A DNA stretch of 64,000 bases from Epiperipatus broadwayi (GCA_028023455.1 JAQFVV010012497.1:2606001-2670000), one strand, 5' to 3'. Counted from the first letter of the stretch, positions 36,145 through 48,720 are shown. Notes: generated from the sequence alone by a model not told the origin. Numbers and translations: made by a program.

Positions 36145-38604
36145 AAATATCTTAAGTGTGATTAATGAAGATTCAGTGAGAAATTTTATTAGTGATATGG
36201 CAAACAGCTTAAATGAAAAGCAAAGTAAAAAAACATGAAAATAATATGCTAGATATAACCAGAAAGAACAAACAATGATTGATAAATAAATATTTTCAAT
36301 ATGCCGTCAATACAAATATTCTGAAGAAATTTAATAGTTTTTGCTGACATCAGTAATTCAATCCCTTATATAATGTTTCCACTCATTATACTTATTGATA
36401 GTATTTATTTTTCAATCATTATTTATTCACTAGATATTTTTTCCAGTTTGGTTTCTAAATAAATTATATTATTTTCATGTTTTCAAAGTTTATTCTTGTC
36501 TACTTTGATATGGAAATGATGGCTCCACTAAAAGATAGCATATATATGCCACTAGTGTTGGTTTTCAATATTATCATATATGAAAGATTGTAAAACCACT
36601 TAGCTTAAAATCAGATAAAGATGGAAGTGCTTAGAAAATTGATGAGATTTCAGTAAAAATGCTCAAGAATATGAAAAAAAAAGACATGAGAGAATTAGTT
36701 ACCATCTCTGAAATAACAATAGATTTTTTACTTTCATACCTAATTCCAAAAAGAAAAGAAAATTCTAACTGAGAGTTTTGAGCAAATGTTTCTAATACTA
36801 AATATGTGTTTTGATCTGAGATTCTTAGATTTATAATTAAAAAAAATAATGGATAGAAGTTCAAGAAGAGTTGTTAAACTATAATAAAAAATAAAAAAAA
36901 AAACTATAAGTGAAATTAATGTTTTTCATATACGTATTCTAAAAAATATAAATATAGCATTTGATAAAATAAATTATATTTTTCTGTTGAACATTTATAG
37001 AGTATGGAACTAATAACTACTTAATAGATTTCCAAAACAAAAACTGAAGATATGTTAAATTATGTTGGAGTATTTTGTTTAAAAAAAAACTATTCAATTT
37101 CTATCTTATTAGATGAATGGATAAATAAATTAATGAAAAGATTTAATAAATGAGGTTTGCATTTGACACAGTAGTGTTTGCAAGATTGACTTCAAAAAAC
37201 TGTCAAGTAGAAACAGCAATTTAAAATAAAAGAAAATATGAAGGAAAAAAACTAAAGCAAAGAGTGAAAATTAAATATGCTACTAAAAAGACTTTAAAAC
37301 CAGATTAATGCTTTTAAATAATTTAAGTTATTCGGGGGGGGGGGGGAGAAATAAAATTGCAATGGTTAAATACATATTAAATAATAAATTTCATTGCTAA
37401 AATTTTGAATTAACAATGAATTTGTTAAATGGTTTGTCAGAAATCTAATTGTAGATGAAACAGAAATTTAAAGTAGCCCAAGACAAATGAAAATAATGAG
37501 ATGTGTGCTTGTAAGAAAAAAACCAAAGTTAGACTGATAAGATGAAGAATGGAAAGGCATCGTGGGGGGGGGGGGATTTAATTAAAAAAGCATTTAATTA
37601 AACATGTTTGAGAGATGGGGGAATAATTGAGAATGAGTTGCAATCAACTGTAAAAGGTGTAAAAAGAGAAGTAATAAATGCTTAAGTATATATATGTACT
37701 ATGACTAGAATCATAAAATACAGATGATGAAAGGAAGTGATATGAAGTAATAAATGACTCACCTTTGAGCATGTCTGATAATGATAAACAATAAAATTTT
37801 AGAGTTAGAACATAGATCATAATAACAATGAAAAAGAAATAAAGAAAAAGATATTTGAAAACATGAGTTTAAAGATAAAAATATAACTGAAGTTAGAACT
37901 CTCTTAATTCTAAACAAAACTACAAATTTTGATAAAATTGTTAGATGATTACATTATAAAACTATTTGAATAATGACTTATGGTTATATCCTAAGTAAGA
38001 CTGAGCCAACAATAAGTTTGAAATCTAAAAAAATTAAAATACTTTTGTATAAAATTTTATCCAACAGTTTATTCATTGTATATATACAATGTATGCAAAA
38101 TTTTACTTAAAAAAAACAAACTTTTATATTTAAAATAAAATGGTTTCAGATTCTATTAAACTCGAGACAGATGTTGATATCTGTAGAATATTATCAATAA
38201 ACTAATAAAAAAGTAAACTACTTTCTTTTTTAATGTTTTATTTCTTGCAATACTATTTCAATTTTAGATTTTATTGATAATAATAAAAGTTATGTACCTT
38301 TCTCTTTTTTTTTCTTAAAAATTAAAAAAAAAAAAATGTTGATATACACATATGGGTGCCTATATTCTTATATATATATATAAACACATATTCACAACTG
38401 ATATATATGAATTTTTAAAAATGTTGATTAATGAGTTAATTCGATTCTTAGTGATTAAAAAATAAAATCCAAAAACTTTCTGAAATGAAATATACTTTAA
38501 ATCATTCATATGTAATTAAAGAGAAAGGATTTCTATCTTTAGCAAATGTGCTGTATTGATCATATAATAGCTCAAGGATGACATGTTTATTACTGAGGAT
38601 ACTC
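36145..38604. other. AT-rich stretch with two long G runs
   Basis: G runs of 13 (37334-37346) and 12 (37564-37575) bases stand out. The + strand is G-richer than C over 36600-37900. No gene is recognised. TA-rich microsatellites lie near 38070-38090 and 38370-38385. Confidence 0.5.
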
Positions 38605-38715
38605 TCGAACTCAAACACAAGATAGTGTCTTTTGAAAAGATAAGAGCAGCCATCTTATCTTTAAACCTACATTCTAATTATATAGGCCAATCTTAAGCAT
38701 CTTAGTTTGGGAGCA
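38605..38715. mobile_element. Partial copy of the palindromic MITE family
   Basis: AAGATAGTGTCTTTTG then AAAGATAAGAGCAGCCATCT and TATAGGCCAATCTTAAGCAT match, in reverse complement, the right arm and loop of the element at 24661-24955. Only about half of the palindrome is present, so this copy lacks one arm. Confidence 0.7.
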
Positions 38716-38826
38716 TGAAGATGTTTCTCTATTCACTTTGCATCGATTATTTTCTTTCACATATTAACTTGCATGAAATTTTTTAATTTACTATATATTA
38801 ATATTATGAATTCTTAGAAACTACGC

Positions 38827-38966
38827 AATATTCAGATTTACTTAATAAGCACAGATATCATATATAATTAAAGAGAAAGGATCAGTATAGCATATATATT
38901 AAAGGTGAAAATCCTTTCTCTTTAATTACCTATAATCTTCACGCTTAGTAAGTAAATTTGAATATT
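38827..38966. repeat. Inverted repeat with 56-bp arms
   Basis: The left arm 38827-38882 and right arm 38911-38966 are reverse complements with few mismatches, including a perfect 18-bp inner stretch (TAATTAAAGAGAAAGGAT). The loop is 28 bp. A third copy of the inner motif lies at 38515-38532, near a TTTAAATCATTCA motif that also recurs at 38973. The pattern suggests a small MITE-like element. No coding capacity. Confidence 0.75.
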
Positions 38967-40149
38967 ACATTTAAATCATTCATTATATGTTTTCTCTCAT
39001 TTGTAATGCAAATATATAATAATTATGATATAAATGATTATTAGAATGTATATTTATTAACAAATTCTGCAGCATTAAATTGTTTATGTAGACTTTATAC
39101 TTTTACACTTTCATTTACAAGTCTGACATTTCAGCACTCACAAAGTTAATACCAACTACTTCAGATAAATGCATTAATGGTTACTACTAATTATTTATTA
39201 AACTAGAGGTTATCCCTAGACCAGATATAAACTCTAAACTTCAGTTAAAGATTAATATACTTTTTTAATTAATATAAAGTATAGTATTTTTTACTGATAA
39301 ATAATGATCAAATAATGAAGATATACATAAAAGGGATTGTGACGTAAACCAATTGAAGAATGCTGGCTCCATATAAAATGTGTCGTGAAAATCATTTGAC
39401 TTTTCCAAATATTTTTATCGATACATGTCAAAAATGTGTTATAAAGTAAAAGCTTTAAGTATAAACTAAAAAGATGTATATCAAACAATATATTTACATA
39501 AATATTATTAAAAACAAAGCACTTTTACAGGTATAAAATTAATATACACAATACACCTGCATGCATTTTAATAAATGGTTATGAAATGATAGATATTAAT
39601 TGTGGGATCTTAATTGCATAAGCACAGGGTTTTATAAAATAGATTGTTTAAATGAACAAAAAAGCTCAACATTAATTAAATTTCATACATAAATTTCCAA
39701 TTGATTAAACTAACATTTAATCTTTTATTTTCTGTAATCATATATGATATGTCAAGGATTTATAAAAAAGAATAATAAAAAAAGTATCTTGTATCAAGAC
39801 ATTGCCCATATTGGTAAAGGTCCAGGAAAATGCAGAACCTGAATAGTTATGGCTTCTATTCTAACACAAATTTTATAGTAATAACAATAAATTTATTCAT
39901 AGCATATGGAAATGTTATCCAATATTTCTGTTCATTGTCTTTTTGTATCTACCATATTATTCAATTCAACTAATTAAACTCTGAAAGATTGTTATATTAT
40001 CAAATACAGAATTAGAAATAACTCCAGGTAATTATATTTTCTATAACTTTTGGCAGAATGTGCAATTGAATTGATTTTCAATAAAAGTGAGTTTGAATGT
40101 GATATTAATATAGTTATATTTAATCAATGATCTAAAAGTAAGGTGTAAG
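38967..40149. other. AT-rich stretch, no gene seen
   Basis: Background composition and no recognisable motif on either strand. Confidence 0.5.
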
Positions 40150-40430
40150 TAGTTCTCCAAACACAGATTTAGTATTCATCAGAAGAATGTGCAGATTATG
40201 TTTGAAATGATATAAAACTATCATAAAGCCACTTAATTAAAAATTAAAAAATCTACAGGATTTGACATAATTTTATGTATCAAAACAGCATCACAATCCA
40301 TCTAGCTTACATTTAACATTTATAGCAACAATCCATTCTATATCATCTTCCCTGAGATCTAATTGATGGTCATGGAATAAGATCATCAGATTAATTTTAG
40401 CTATTGGACTTCATAAGTGAGGAGCAATGG
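40150..40430 (+). pseudogene. Possible non-LTR reverse transcriptase fragment
   Basis: Shifting + frames give blocks like LKIKKSTGFDIILC, and then LTFIAT and FPEI with a nearby WSWNKI. These resemble the 'K..KSTG.D.IP...LK', 'L..I.N.SI' and 'FP..WK..K..P' entry motifs of jockey/CR1-type reverse transcriptases. The match is short, frameshifted and unsupported by downstream catalytic motifs, so this is a weak call. Confidence 0.3.
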
Positions 40431-43400
40431 ACTGCACACAGCAATGCAATATTCATTTTTACTTTTAGTCTACAAAATCTAATGATTTGAAATTTCAAAC
40501 ACTCCTAAGTTTTTTAAGTGAAAAATTTTCTTATAATAGAATCACCATATCTGTAACTATTTTATTAACTTAGTTGTATGCTAACTATAGCAATTTCTGA
40601 TTATTCACAAAAGATAGTAAATATCAAAATATCATCACTTAATTCTTAGTTTACATAAAACACCTACAACAATGATACCATTGTGATGCTGAAGTATTAA
40701 AAAATGCCTACAATTAGCATAAAAATGTTGATCCAGTATCAGATTTATGTAGCTATGTAAACAGAATGACTTTGGGTTCAATCAAAGTATTTTAACATTT
40801 GGGGTTTTAAAACTAAAATAGCATAAAAATAACTGGCTTCTTGTTCGATATGTGCAATTCAGTGTTTCTCACTAAGAATGAATGAGCCAATAGTCAGATA
40901 TTAAACCAGAGATCTTAATGGCCTTATTATACAGAGTAAATTATTACTGTTGACATAAATTTTATGTCTAAAAGTTGCCTTATTCCAATTTCAAGACTCC
41001 TCTTATTATAAATTTATTTAAGATGGATAATTACTTCAAATTAATCTTTTAAAATTACTCTACATTCATAATTATAATAGATATTTTTTTTACTAGAGAT
41101 TTCTATTTTGTGTAAATGGACAAAACAAATTCTTTAAGAATATTATTAGTTCATAGAATTAAGTAGACCCAAATTTATTTAAAACAAAAAAGACAAAATA
41201 GCAAGTTGATCACAAATTCAAAAGCTAACAAATATGCCTATATTATATGTCAAGCCAGCCTAAGAAATACAGTCATTTAAATACAATACTTTTTCAAAAA
41301 AAATATTTATTAAATTACTTTCTTGTACAATATAAGTATATTAATTAGGTTTTGAATCTTTTGGTCAGAAATTTGAGATGTGCAAAAAAAAAAATAGAAA
41401 GAATTCTACACAGTGAACATCAACAGTTTAATTAGTCAGATACTTTTTTAAATATATATAAGTTCATGATCTTTGGCTTCCCTATAACTGATAATGTCCA
41501 GCCATTCTAATTCTGATAGAAATCTATGCACCTTTAAGAAATATATTGACTTTTCAAATAATCCAAGTTCTGCAAATATATTTATATACATAAATAGGAA
41601 GCTGAAAATACTACTGGTATCAAGCCAAACTTAAATATATATAGTGGGTAATTGAAGGGCAGAAAATTTAGAAAATAATTACCAGTTTATTATATGATCA
41701 TTAGTGTACTTTGATAAAATATTCTCATAACTACCTAATTATAAAAATGCTCAAGGTCCAATGATGATGCTTATCTATTTCAAAAATAAGATTTATCAAT
41801 TTCACAATATATATTGCATTCTTAATAATAGTTCAATTTTAACACACAACAAAATTCAAAGATTTGATGTATGTTAATTCGATTTTGTTAACAATTTTTA
41901 TGCCAGAAATTTTTGAAATTGCTTATAAGCAGCTTCATAAATCGAAGTTCAATAGATTTGATGATAGAATTTGTAATTCAAATCAATTAAAAACAAAACA
42001 GGAACATCACCTTAGTGACTTTTGGATTTATAATATACTGATGATTATGCTAGCCTTGTCACTTCAAAAGATGATTTATAGAAATGATTTAATATTTTGG
42101 AAAATAATGTATAAAACTATAGTTTAGTAATTAAATGATCAAAAGAAAAAAAATCAATCCCATTATCAGCCAGTGAATGAAAAAAAAAAAAGTCTTCAGC
42201 AATTATTACTTTGGAAGATTATCAATTTAGAATATGAGCCAATTCAAATATCTTTATAGCTTTTTCAAATAAAGACGTGAACTTAAATGTTGAGGAAACA
42301 ATATAATGAGCTGTTGTTTTCTTTAAAATTTAAAAGATAGAATATTTCATTGCAATAATATAACTGCTACACTTAAATTATTTCTATACAGAATTATTAT
42401 TTTACTAATTTATTGTATGATGAAGTTTAGACTTCTGATTGACAGACACATCATAATAACATTGGCAAATAGGCAGACTATTCACTTTATAAAAATTATC
42501 TTAAAAACATTCTAAAGAAGCATTATATGACTGACTTCATTGAGAAGATATAGCTTAAGGTAGAATAAAATAAAGAACTATAATTAAATAAGAAGTAATT
42601 ATAATATTTCAGAAAGAAAAGTCTACCCCAGAAGAAATTAAAAGACCGTATCACAGAATATCAAATAAACAAATTAATGCACTGATACATTCAATATGTG
42701 AACAATTCAGGGTTTAAGGCCTGATTTACATAGTAATTGCAAAATTTATCTATTTTCTCTCGCAATTAGAAGTGGTCACACCTCATTTGATAATAGATGA
42801 TGATGAAGGAATGAATAAAGCTCTTAAAAATCCATACACTGGGTGAAATTTTTAAAATCCTTGTGAAAACTATGAATTGCTAAGTAAATAATTGTCAATA
42901 AAACATCTCATTTAACCCTTAATATAAATTATTAGAATGTTTAATATTTTAAATTTCATCTTAAAGAAAATCACATATATGCTAACATATATAACTTTTA
43001 ATTATTTTTTACAATCATTTTTTTATTATTATATTATTAATAACTTCGATTTTTTTTTCATTCACATCATTTTTTACTTTCTTCTCTTTTTCCTTTATTA
43101 TTTTTTTTTAATGAAACTTTTTTTTAAATATTTATTACAAAAATTTCTGTTGAAGTGAAAAATGAAAAAAATAAATTAGTTTTTAATAAAATTTACTTTG
43201 ATGTAATGTAATCACATTTGTGAACAATATTTTTAGTACTCATATATACTAAATATGCAGAGAGAAAATTAACTAAATTGTATTATAAAGTTTTAGAAGC
43301 TTTAGTTTAAAAAAATCTACCCATATTCAAACATACATATATAAAAGCATACCAGTGTTATCTCTGGCTTAAGAAGATAAAATTACAGAATCCACTTTGT

Positions 43401-44645
43401 TCACCTTTTTTAAGAAAACAATCTAGGTACAAGTAAAAAATCCAGTTCTCAATAATCTGGGAACTTCTTTCAGTGAGATAAAAATAATGAAAGATGCATT
43501 AAAAAATAATTTTAAAATTAAACAAAAAATTACAATTAAATAAATATCTGTAAATTGATGATTTTAACTGTTACGAATGTGATTATTATTTTAATCAATT
43601 TAATTTTTTCCTAGAGGAAAAAAAACTACTACTAAATATAGTCAAACATCATTTTTGGATTTATAAATTTTTTAGATTCAAGAATAAAACTTTTACACTT
43701 TCAATGTATACCCAAATCCTACTAAGTTAAAAGAAAAAAACTTAGCAATTCACTGATGTTACTCTTATTAATTTATAGGTATTTGTGGAATGTTTATTTT
43801 CTTTAATTCTGTTGTAAATGTATATGCAAAGTCATTTATTTATTACAAAAGGTTAAAAATTATCTCTGAAATTAAGTTCCATAAGAGAAGTTTTTGATAA
43901 ATAGACTTTTGGATTAATAGTATTTAACCTTCTTTATTAAAGATAAAACCAGTTTTATATTAATAAAAAGTTGGCAAAATGAATTTTATGTTTTAAAAAA
44001 CAGATTTTGGTTGTTATCTCTCTCTCTCTTTTTTTTTGTCAAAAAAAAAAAGAAAAGGAATTGATAGGTATTTATTATTATTACTATATAGACACTTTAC
44101 AATCACAGAAAATTTATAATGAAGAGAGGATAAAAACTAATGACTGCAATTATATGCTATCCAAAGAAAAATGTAAATAAACAAACAAAATGCAAATAAA
44201 CAAAAAATTTTATAACATTTGAGCAATCATTTTTCCTTCTCTGAATAACATACACAATCATGTTTCAAAAAATAAAGCTAAATTTATAAATAAATTTTAT
44301 AATATATCAGTTATGCTTATTAATGAAATTTATTCTGTTTATGTTGAAAGAGTATACATTTTATTCTTCCTTTATTATCCTTTTCCAATTTGATGTGCAA
44401 TATTTTACATAATAAAATATTTTCTGAGCATATTGATAAAAGAATTATAAAATTTTAAAGCATACTAAAAGTTAAATATGGATTTAAAAACATCAGAACA
44501 ATTAAAGAGATCTTAATTTATTGACAACAAGACTATTATTGTTTTCCTGCAGGTCTGTGATGATGGTATTTTAGTTGTATTTATATATTGGTATATTTCC
44601 ATTATCTAATATAAATATTGAATCTTTAGAAAAATTAAACTTTTC
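40431..44645. other. Long AT-rich stretch, no gene seen
   Basis: The frame at 41864-42127 (+, 87 codons) and the one at 42937-43158 have no domain I know; the second is a Phe/Tyr-rich product of T-rich DNA. A (CT)n/poly-T patch lies near 44016-44040. Nothing else was found. Confidence 0.45.
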
Positions 44646-45022
44646 AAATACTCCATATACCTTCAGTCAGTAATAGCACACAGATTAGTATATGTACAGT
44701 GTTTTGAGAGGAATTATTCTCTCCTTTTCTTCAGGTGTTGCTGGCCTGACCAGTGATAGTACTAGTATGGAAATCAAAGCTGGACCCTTAAGGTAGCACT
44801 CTAACCAACTAAGCCATCCTGCCAAAAGCAACCGTCAGTAAAAATTTCATTTACTTTTTTATGATATTCATCCTGATTTCTTTAATTTTTCTAAGAGCAA
44901 AGTTGATTAGTGGTTTCCATACATTATGTTTAGTCATACTAGATTGACTTATGGAGTTGTTTACCATTCTCATGTGAGCAGCTTCTTTAAATTTTCTTCT
45001 TTGTAACTTTTCTTCTCTATCC
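44646..45022 (-). mobile_element. Inverted copy of PLE 3' end plus tRNA-derived SINE head
   Basis: Read on the minus strand, this segment encodes the end of a PLE GIY-YIG domain (FKEAAHM, then VNNSISQSSM and VWKPLINF). This is followed by a tRNA-like head with A box TGGCTTAGTTG (44806-44816) and a tail reading CACTGGTCAGGCCAGCAACA. The same order appears on the + strand at 45902-46296, so the two are inverted copies flanking the PLE RT. The B box here has decayed. The junction with the RT segment is at about 45022. Confidence 0.8.
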
Positions 45023-45587
45023 TCAAAATTCTTTCAACAAAATCAAGGAATGACTATGGGTCACCATTGTCACCCTGATTAGTAATATTTACAAGGAAGA
45101 ACTTGAAATCACAGCCACAAAGACTATTCCATATCCACCTCAAGTTTGGCTTTGCTATGTAGATGATACATTTGTTGTATGGCCATGTGATGAAGCACTA
45201 CTACAAATTTTCTGGAAACACATATAACAACATATCCCCTTCAATTAAATTTCACAATAGAATCAGAATTAAGAACAAACATGGGCATTCTTAGATGCTC
45301 TTGTGAGAAGACTCCCTAGTGGCAATATCAAACTAGTTTACAGAAAACCCACACATACAGAAAAATACTTAGCCTATACATCCAATCACACAAGAATCAC
45401 AAAACACAGAGTTATACTATCACTATGGAACAGAGTAAAAGAAGTTTTTTTAGAAACCTGTGACTTGACAAAAGAAAAGATGTACATAGAACAAATTCTT
45501 ATGAAAAACGGTTATATATCAGCTGTTGTTAAGAAAACCTTAAATAGACAACAAAAAAAACCATCAAAAATAAAAAACAATTTCTGA
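45023..45587 (+). pseudogene. Penelope-like element reverse transcriptase remnant
   Basis: The + strand carries the C-terminal half of a PLE reverse transcriptase. QNQGMTMG (45041 onward) is the QG..MGSPLSP region. WLCYVDDTFVVWPCDEALL (45147 onward) contains the catalytic YVDD at 45156-45167. A continuous frame from 45303 to 45587 starts RRLPSGNIKLVYRKPTHTEK and covers the thumb and linker. The pieces are in different frames and have stops, and the N-terminal fingers are missing because the segment begins at an inverted-repeat junction. PLE RTs copy element RNA into chromosomes; this copy cannot be active. Identification as a PLE, rather than a LINE, is firm because GIY-YIG follows. Confidence 0.88.
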
Positions 45588-45722
45588 TCCTGTAGTGTAA
45601 CCATGCATGCCAAAAATATCAGACAAATTAAGGAAAATCTGCAATCAGCATAACAGAACAGTTTTCTAGAACCATACCATATTATGAAAAATTCTAGCAT
45701 CGACAAAGCCTAAACTTGAAAT

Positions 45723-46065
45723 GTGAAAAGAAAAAACTTCATCTATAAAATACCATGTGAATGTGGAAGAATGTATATTGGTGAGACCTGTCACCCCATT
45801 GAAAAGCACTTGCTAGAACTCAAACTGAAAGAAGTGTCTACGTTAGCAAACTATGTATATACCAGTGAACATGCGTTCAATTGGGGAAAATACAAAATAT
45901 TGGATAGAGAAGAAAAGATACAAAAAAGATTTAAAGAAGCTGCTCACATGACAACAGCAAACAACCCCATAAGTCAATCTAGTATGACTATAATGTATGG
46001 AAACCATTAATCAATTTTGCTCCTAGGAAAAAGTGCAGAAATCAGGAGGAATTTCATAGATAAGT
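45723..46065 (+). pseudogene. PLE GIY-YIG endonuclease remnant
   Basis: The open frame 45723-46010 begins close to KRKNFIYKIPCECGRMYIGE, the GIY-YIG core (IY...YIG) preceded by the PLE-typical 'IPCECG' cysteines. The middle is shortened. KYKILDREEKIQKRFKEAAHM follows, and NNPISQSSM; a +1 frame change near 45990 leads to VWKPLI. The domain would nick target DNA. Between it and the RT frame (45588-45722) are several stops. Because the start lies within the domain, the ATG at 45723 is not a true start. Confidence 0.88.
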
Positions 46066-46296
46066 ATATGAAATTTCTTCTGACTGTTGCCTTTGGAAGG
46101 ATGGCTCAGTTGATTAGAGCATTATCTTAAAATTCAATATACAAGAATCTAAGGATCCAGGTTCGATTCTCATGTTAGTAATTGTCACTGGTCAAGCCAG
46201 CAACACTTGACGAGGGAAGACTAATACCTCTCCAAACATTGTGAATATACTACCCTGTGTGCTATTGCTAACAGCTGAATGTATTTGGAATACTTA
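46066..46296 (+). mobile_element. tRNA-derived SINE head at PLE 3' end
   Basis: A polymerase III A box (TGGCTCAGTTG, 46102-46112) and B box (GGTTCGATTCT, 46160-46170) lie 47 bp apart in a tRNA-like context (GGATGGCTCAGTTGATTAGA). A non-tRNA tail with CACTGGTCAAGCCAGCAACA follows. An inverted copy sits at 44646-44826. The SINE head directly follows the GIY-YIG coding end in both copies. Either the SINE inserted into a PLE that was later rearranged, or it shares or forms part of the PLE 3' region. Confidence 0.75.
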
Positions 46297-46620
46297 AATA
46301 ACACCACAAGCATCACATGATCACCATTTCTTATGTGTGCTCAAGCTGTTAAAACAAGAAAAATTCTCCATACAGTAGTGCCACTCAATGCAAGCCAGAG
46401 TAATCAACGGATGCAAGAAGGTTTTGCAATCTAGATGCACTGCTCTCAGATCCAAGGCTCCTCATTGATAAAAGTCACAAGCTAGAAACTAGTCTGGGGA
46501 TATTGGATTAATAGGCACTAGATAGGAATTTTATGCACAAACCTTGCATTCATTGATTACTCTGGCTTGCACTCAGTGGGACAAGTGTATGGAGAGTTTT
46601 ACCTGCTTTAATATTTAAAT
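46297..46620. repeat. PLE/SINE 3' tail with internal 52-bp inverted repeat
   Basis: Arms at 46366-46417 (CTCCATACAGTAGTGCCACT...) and 46543-46594 (...ACAAGTGTATGGAG) are reverse complements at about 45 of 52 positions, enclosing about 125 bp. The segment shares its outer and central blocks with 3601-3955, which has only the right arm. The left arm therefore looks like an inverted duplication of the terminus. Confidence 0.75.
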
Positions 46621-47695
46621 AAAGTTAATTTTTTCTAAAGACATTCAATAATAACATTATTATTTCTATAAGAGAAAAAAGTTATTGTAAAAAAAAAAAA
46701 AAGATTTATCATTCAAAGCATATTTAATAGTGATAAAAACTCAATTTTAAAAATTAAAATATAATAGCTTCAATGAATGCATGAGTACAATATATGTAAA
46801 TAATGTTCCCTCAATTTATTATTAATCACTATATTATTATTTTTTAAAATGTTGTTTATACTATAATCTTAATTTATATATGCATACTATTCATATATGT
46901 GTATGTGCTGAAAAGTATTGTATATTTGCACTTCAATAAACCATAGATATTATTAATTTAATCAATGTTAATTAGTATATATAGTATATGAGGGGAATTT
47001 GGAACCAAACATAGTGTAGTTCATGGCTTTATTGTATATTGGTGTTCAGAGCTCAATTGTATACTGATGAAGTATTTTAATTCAGAAAAATGACTAATCT
47101 AAAAATGGTTTTAGCAAAATGTTGCTGCTAGATTAATAATATCGCACTTTCAAGTATATCAAGATTTTAAAATAATTAATACCAGCAAACAAATACTGTA
47201 CTATGTGGCATTTTGTAACAATGGTAACACAATTAATTAATCTATAAATATGTTTCATTTTCAATATGCCATGCATTCTTTATTAAACATAGTAGCATAC
47301 AGAATTAAAAATAATAACATTAAAAATAGCAATAAAAAAAACTAATAACAAGTTTCAGTATTATTTTTAAAGTGTTATAGCTATCATTGAATGGTGATTG
47401 CAAGGCTCAAATTCCATATAAACATTTTATCTTATTTTAATATTCCAAAATCATCTTATTTTTCTTTTTAAACTTGGTAAAATCTATTAATTCCAATAAA
47501 CATTACAACAAATACACCATTTGAACATAAAAAAAAAAAATACTAGATGATTTATTGTTTGGAAGTTCATAAGACCGAATCTTGAGCTCCATGAATCTTG
47601 AGCTCCAGTCTGTTACTTTATCACTGTATTAAATCACACAATAAAATAAGGAATAAAAACAAAATTATATATTAATGAAAACTGAGAATAAATAA
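46621..47695. other. AT-rich stretch, no gene seen
   Basis: Background sequence. A short direct duplication of GAATCTTGAGCTCCA lies at about 47577-47607. Confidence 0.5.
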
Positions 47696-47815
47696 GATTT
47701 AGAAATAAGTTGATAATAAAAAAATAATTGTAGGGTAATGAAAGAACCCAGATTCAGAAATAAGTTGATGTGGGTATAATAAAAAAAAAATAACTCTAGG
47801 ATAATGAAAGAACCA
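47696..47815. repeat. ~60-bp tandem duplication
   Basis: Two units begin GATTTAGAAATAAGTTGAT and GATTCAGAAATAAGTTGAT, pass through a poly-A/ATAA segment and end GGGTAATGAAAGAACC and GGATAATGAAAGAACC. Confidence 0.65.
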
Positions 47816-47959
47816 AACTACACATAAATTCAATGCATATAATCAAAACAATAAATAATCAATATGCATTTTTAAAAAATTATATTTTAAAAGTTATACT
47901 TAATTCTAAGTTAAAGGACAAAAACTACAACTGGGACAATCGAATATTACAACTAAACA

Positions 47960-48720
47960 ATGACAATATTCCTGCCTTTTGGTAGCTTTCTATAACTTCT
48001 TGCCATTCTTTTAATAATGATAATAAACAGTCACTCATAAAAGAGTATGATCATTTCAACTCTAAAAAAAAAAGCTCTAGCAATGAGTTTTGTGATGACC
48101 ATACAAACCAATGCGTGAAGCATAAATACATCCACATATAGAGTATGCAGGTCTACTTTTCTGTTAATATATTTTACAAAGTTGTCTTTTAATTTCTTTA
48201 GCAGTAAACTTTTCTTTCAGAAATATTTCAATACCATGTCCAATTATAGCTCTCTAATGAAGTCTACTCTCTGCTATATATTTCCAATGGAAACAATTGA
48301 CATTGCACTTTCAATATCTTTGAGATAATCCTTATAATGTAGATAGATTCTGCTTGCCCCATGAAAACCATGTTCCAGTTCATCATAAAACATCTTTTAG
48401 GAAGTTTTCCATTATCCATTCATTTTATATTCCAACAATAGTGGACTCAGTACGATCGACCAGTAAGGTGAAGAACATATTGATTAGTTTAATGACCTTG
48501 CCATTATATTTTTGAAATTTTATGGAGCATTCTTAAAAGAAATTATTTTAATATCTTTATATTGTGCTGATAGGGTATCCAAGTTTTACTTCTATACAGT
48601 AAATTTGGTAAAATAACAACACTATATACAACTAACTTAGTTGCAGTAGTTATTTCCCTGAGAAGAAATACTTCATCCTTCAATTTGTTAAAATTATACT
48701 CTTTCAATACAATTTTTAAA
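47960..48720 (-). pseudogene. LINE 3' end remnant (second non-LTR family)
   Basis: The minus strand reads LKEYNFNKLKDEV near 48710, then ATKLVVYSVVILPNLLYRSK and HNIKILK.FLLRMLHKISKI down to about 48480. This matches the 'TKL.VY.AVVLP.LLYG.ETW....R...KL..FH.R.LR.IL.I.W' segment common at the C-terminus of several LINE families. A decayed 'LPKRCFM.....' block follows near 48400. Many stops make it non-functional. This C-terminal type differs from the GRP..RW type of the 10-kb and 55-kb LINE copies. Confidence 0.65.

Noticed and set aside
36011-36238. 75-codon frame as a host gene
   Set aside because: It runs across the right inverted repeat and target duplication of the hAT-like element and shows no domain.
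41864-42127. 87-codon + frame as a decayed transposase
   Set aside because: Some Trp/Phe spacing looked transposase-like, but there is no acidic catalytic motif and no terminal repeats nearby.
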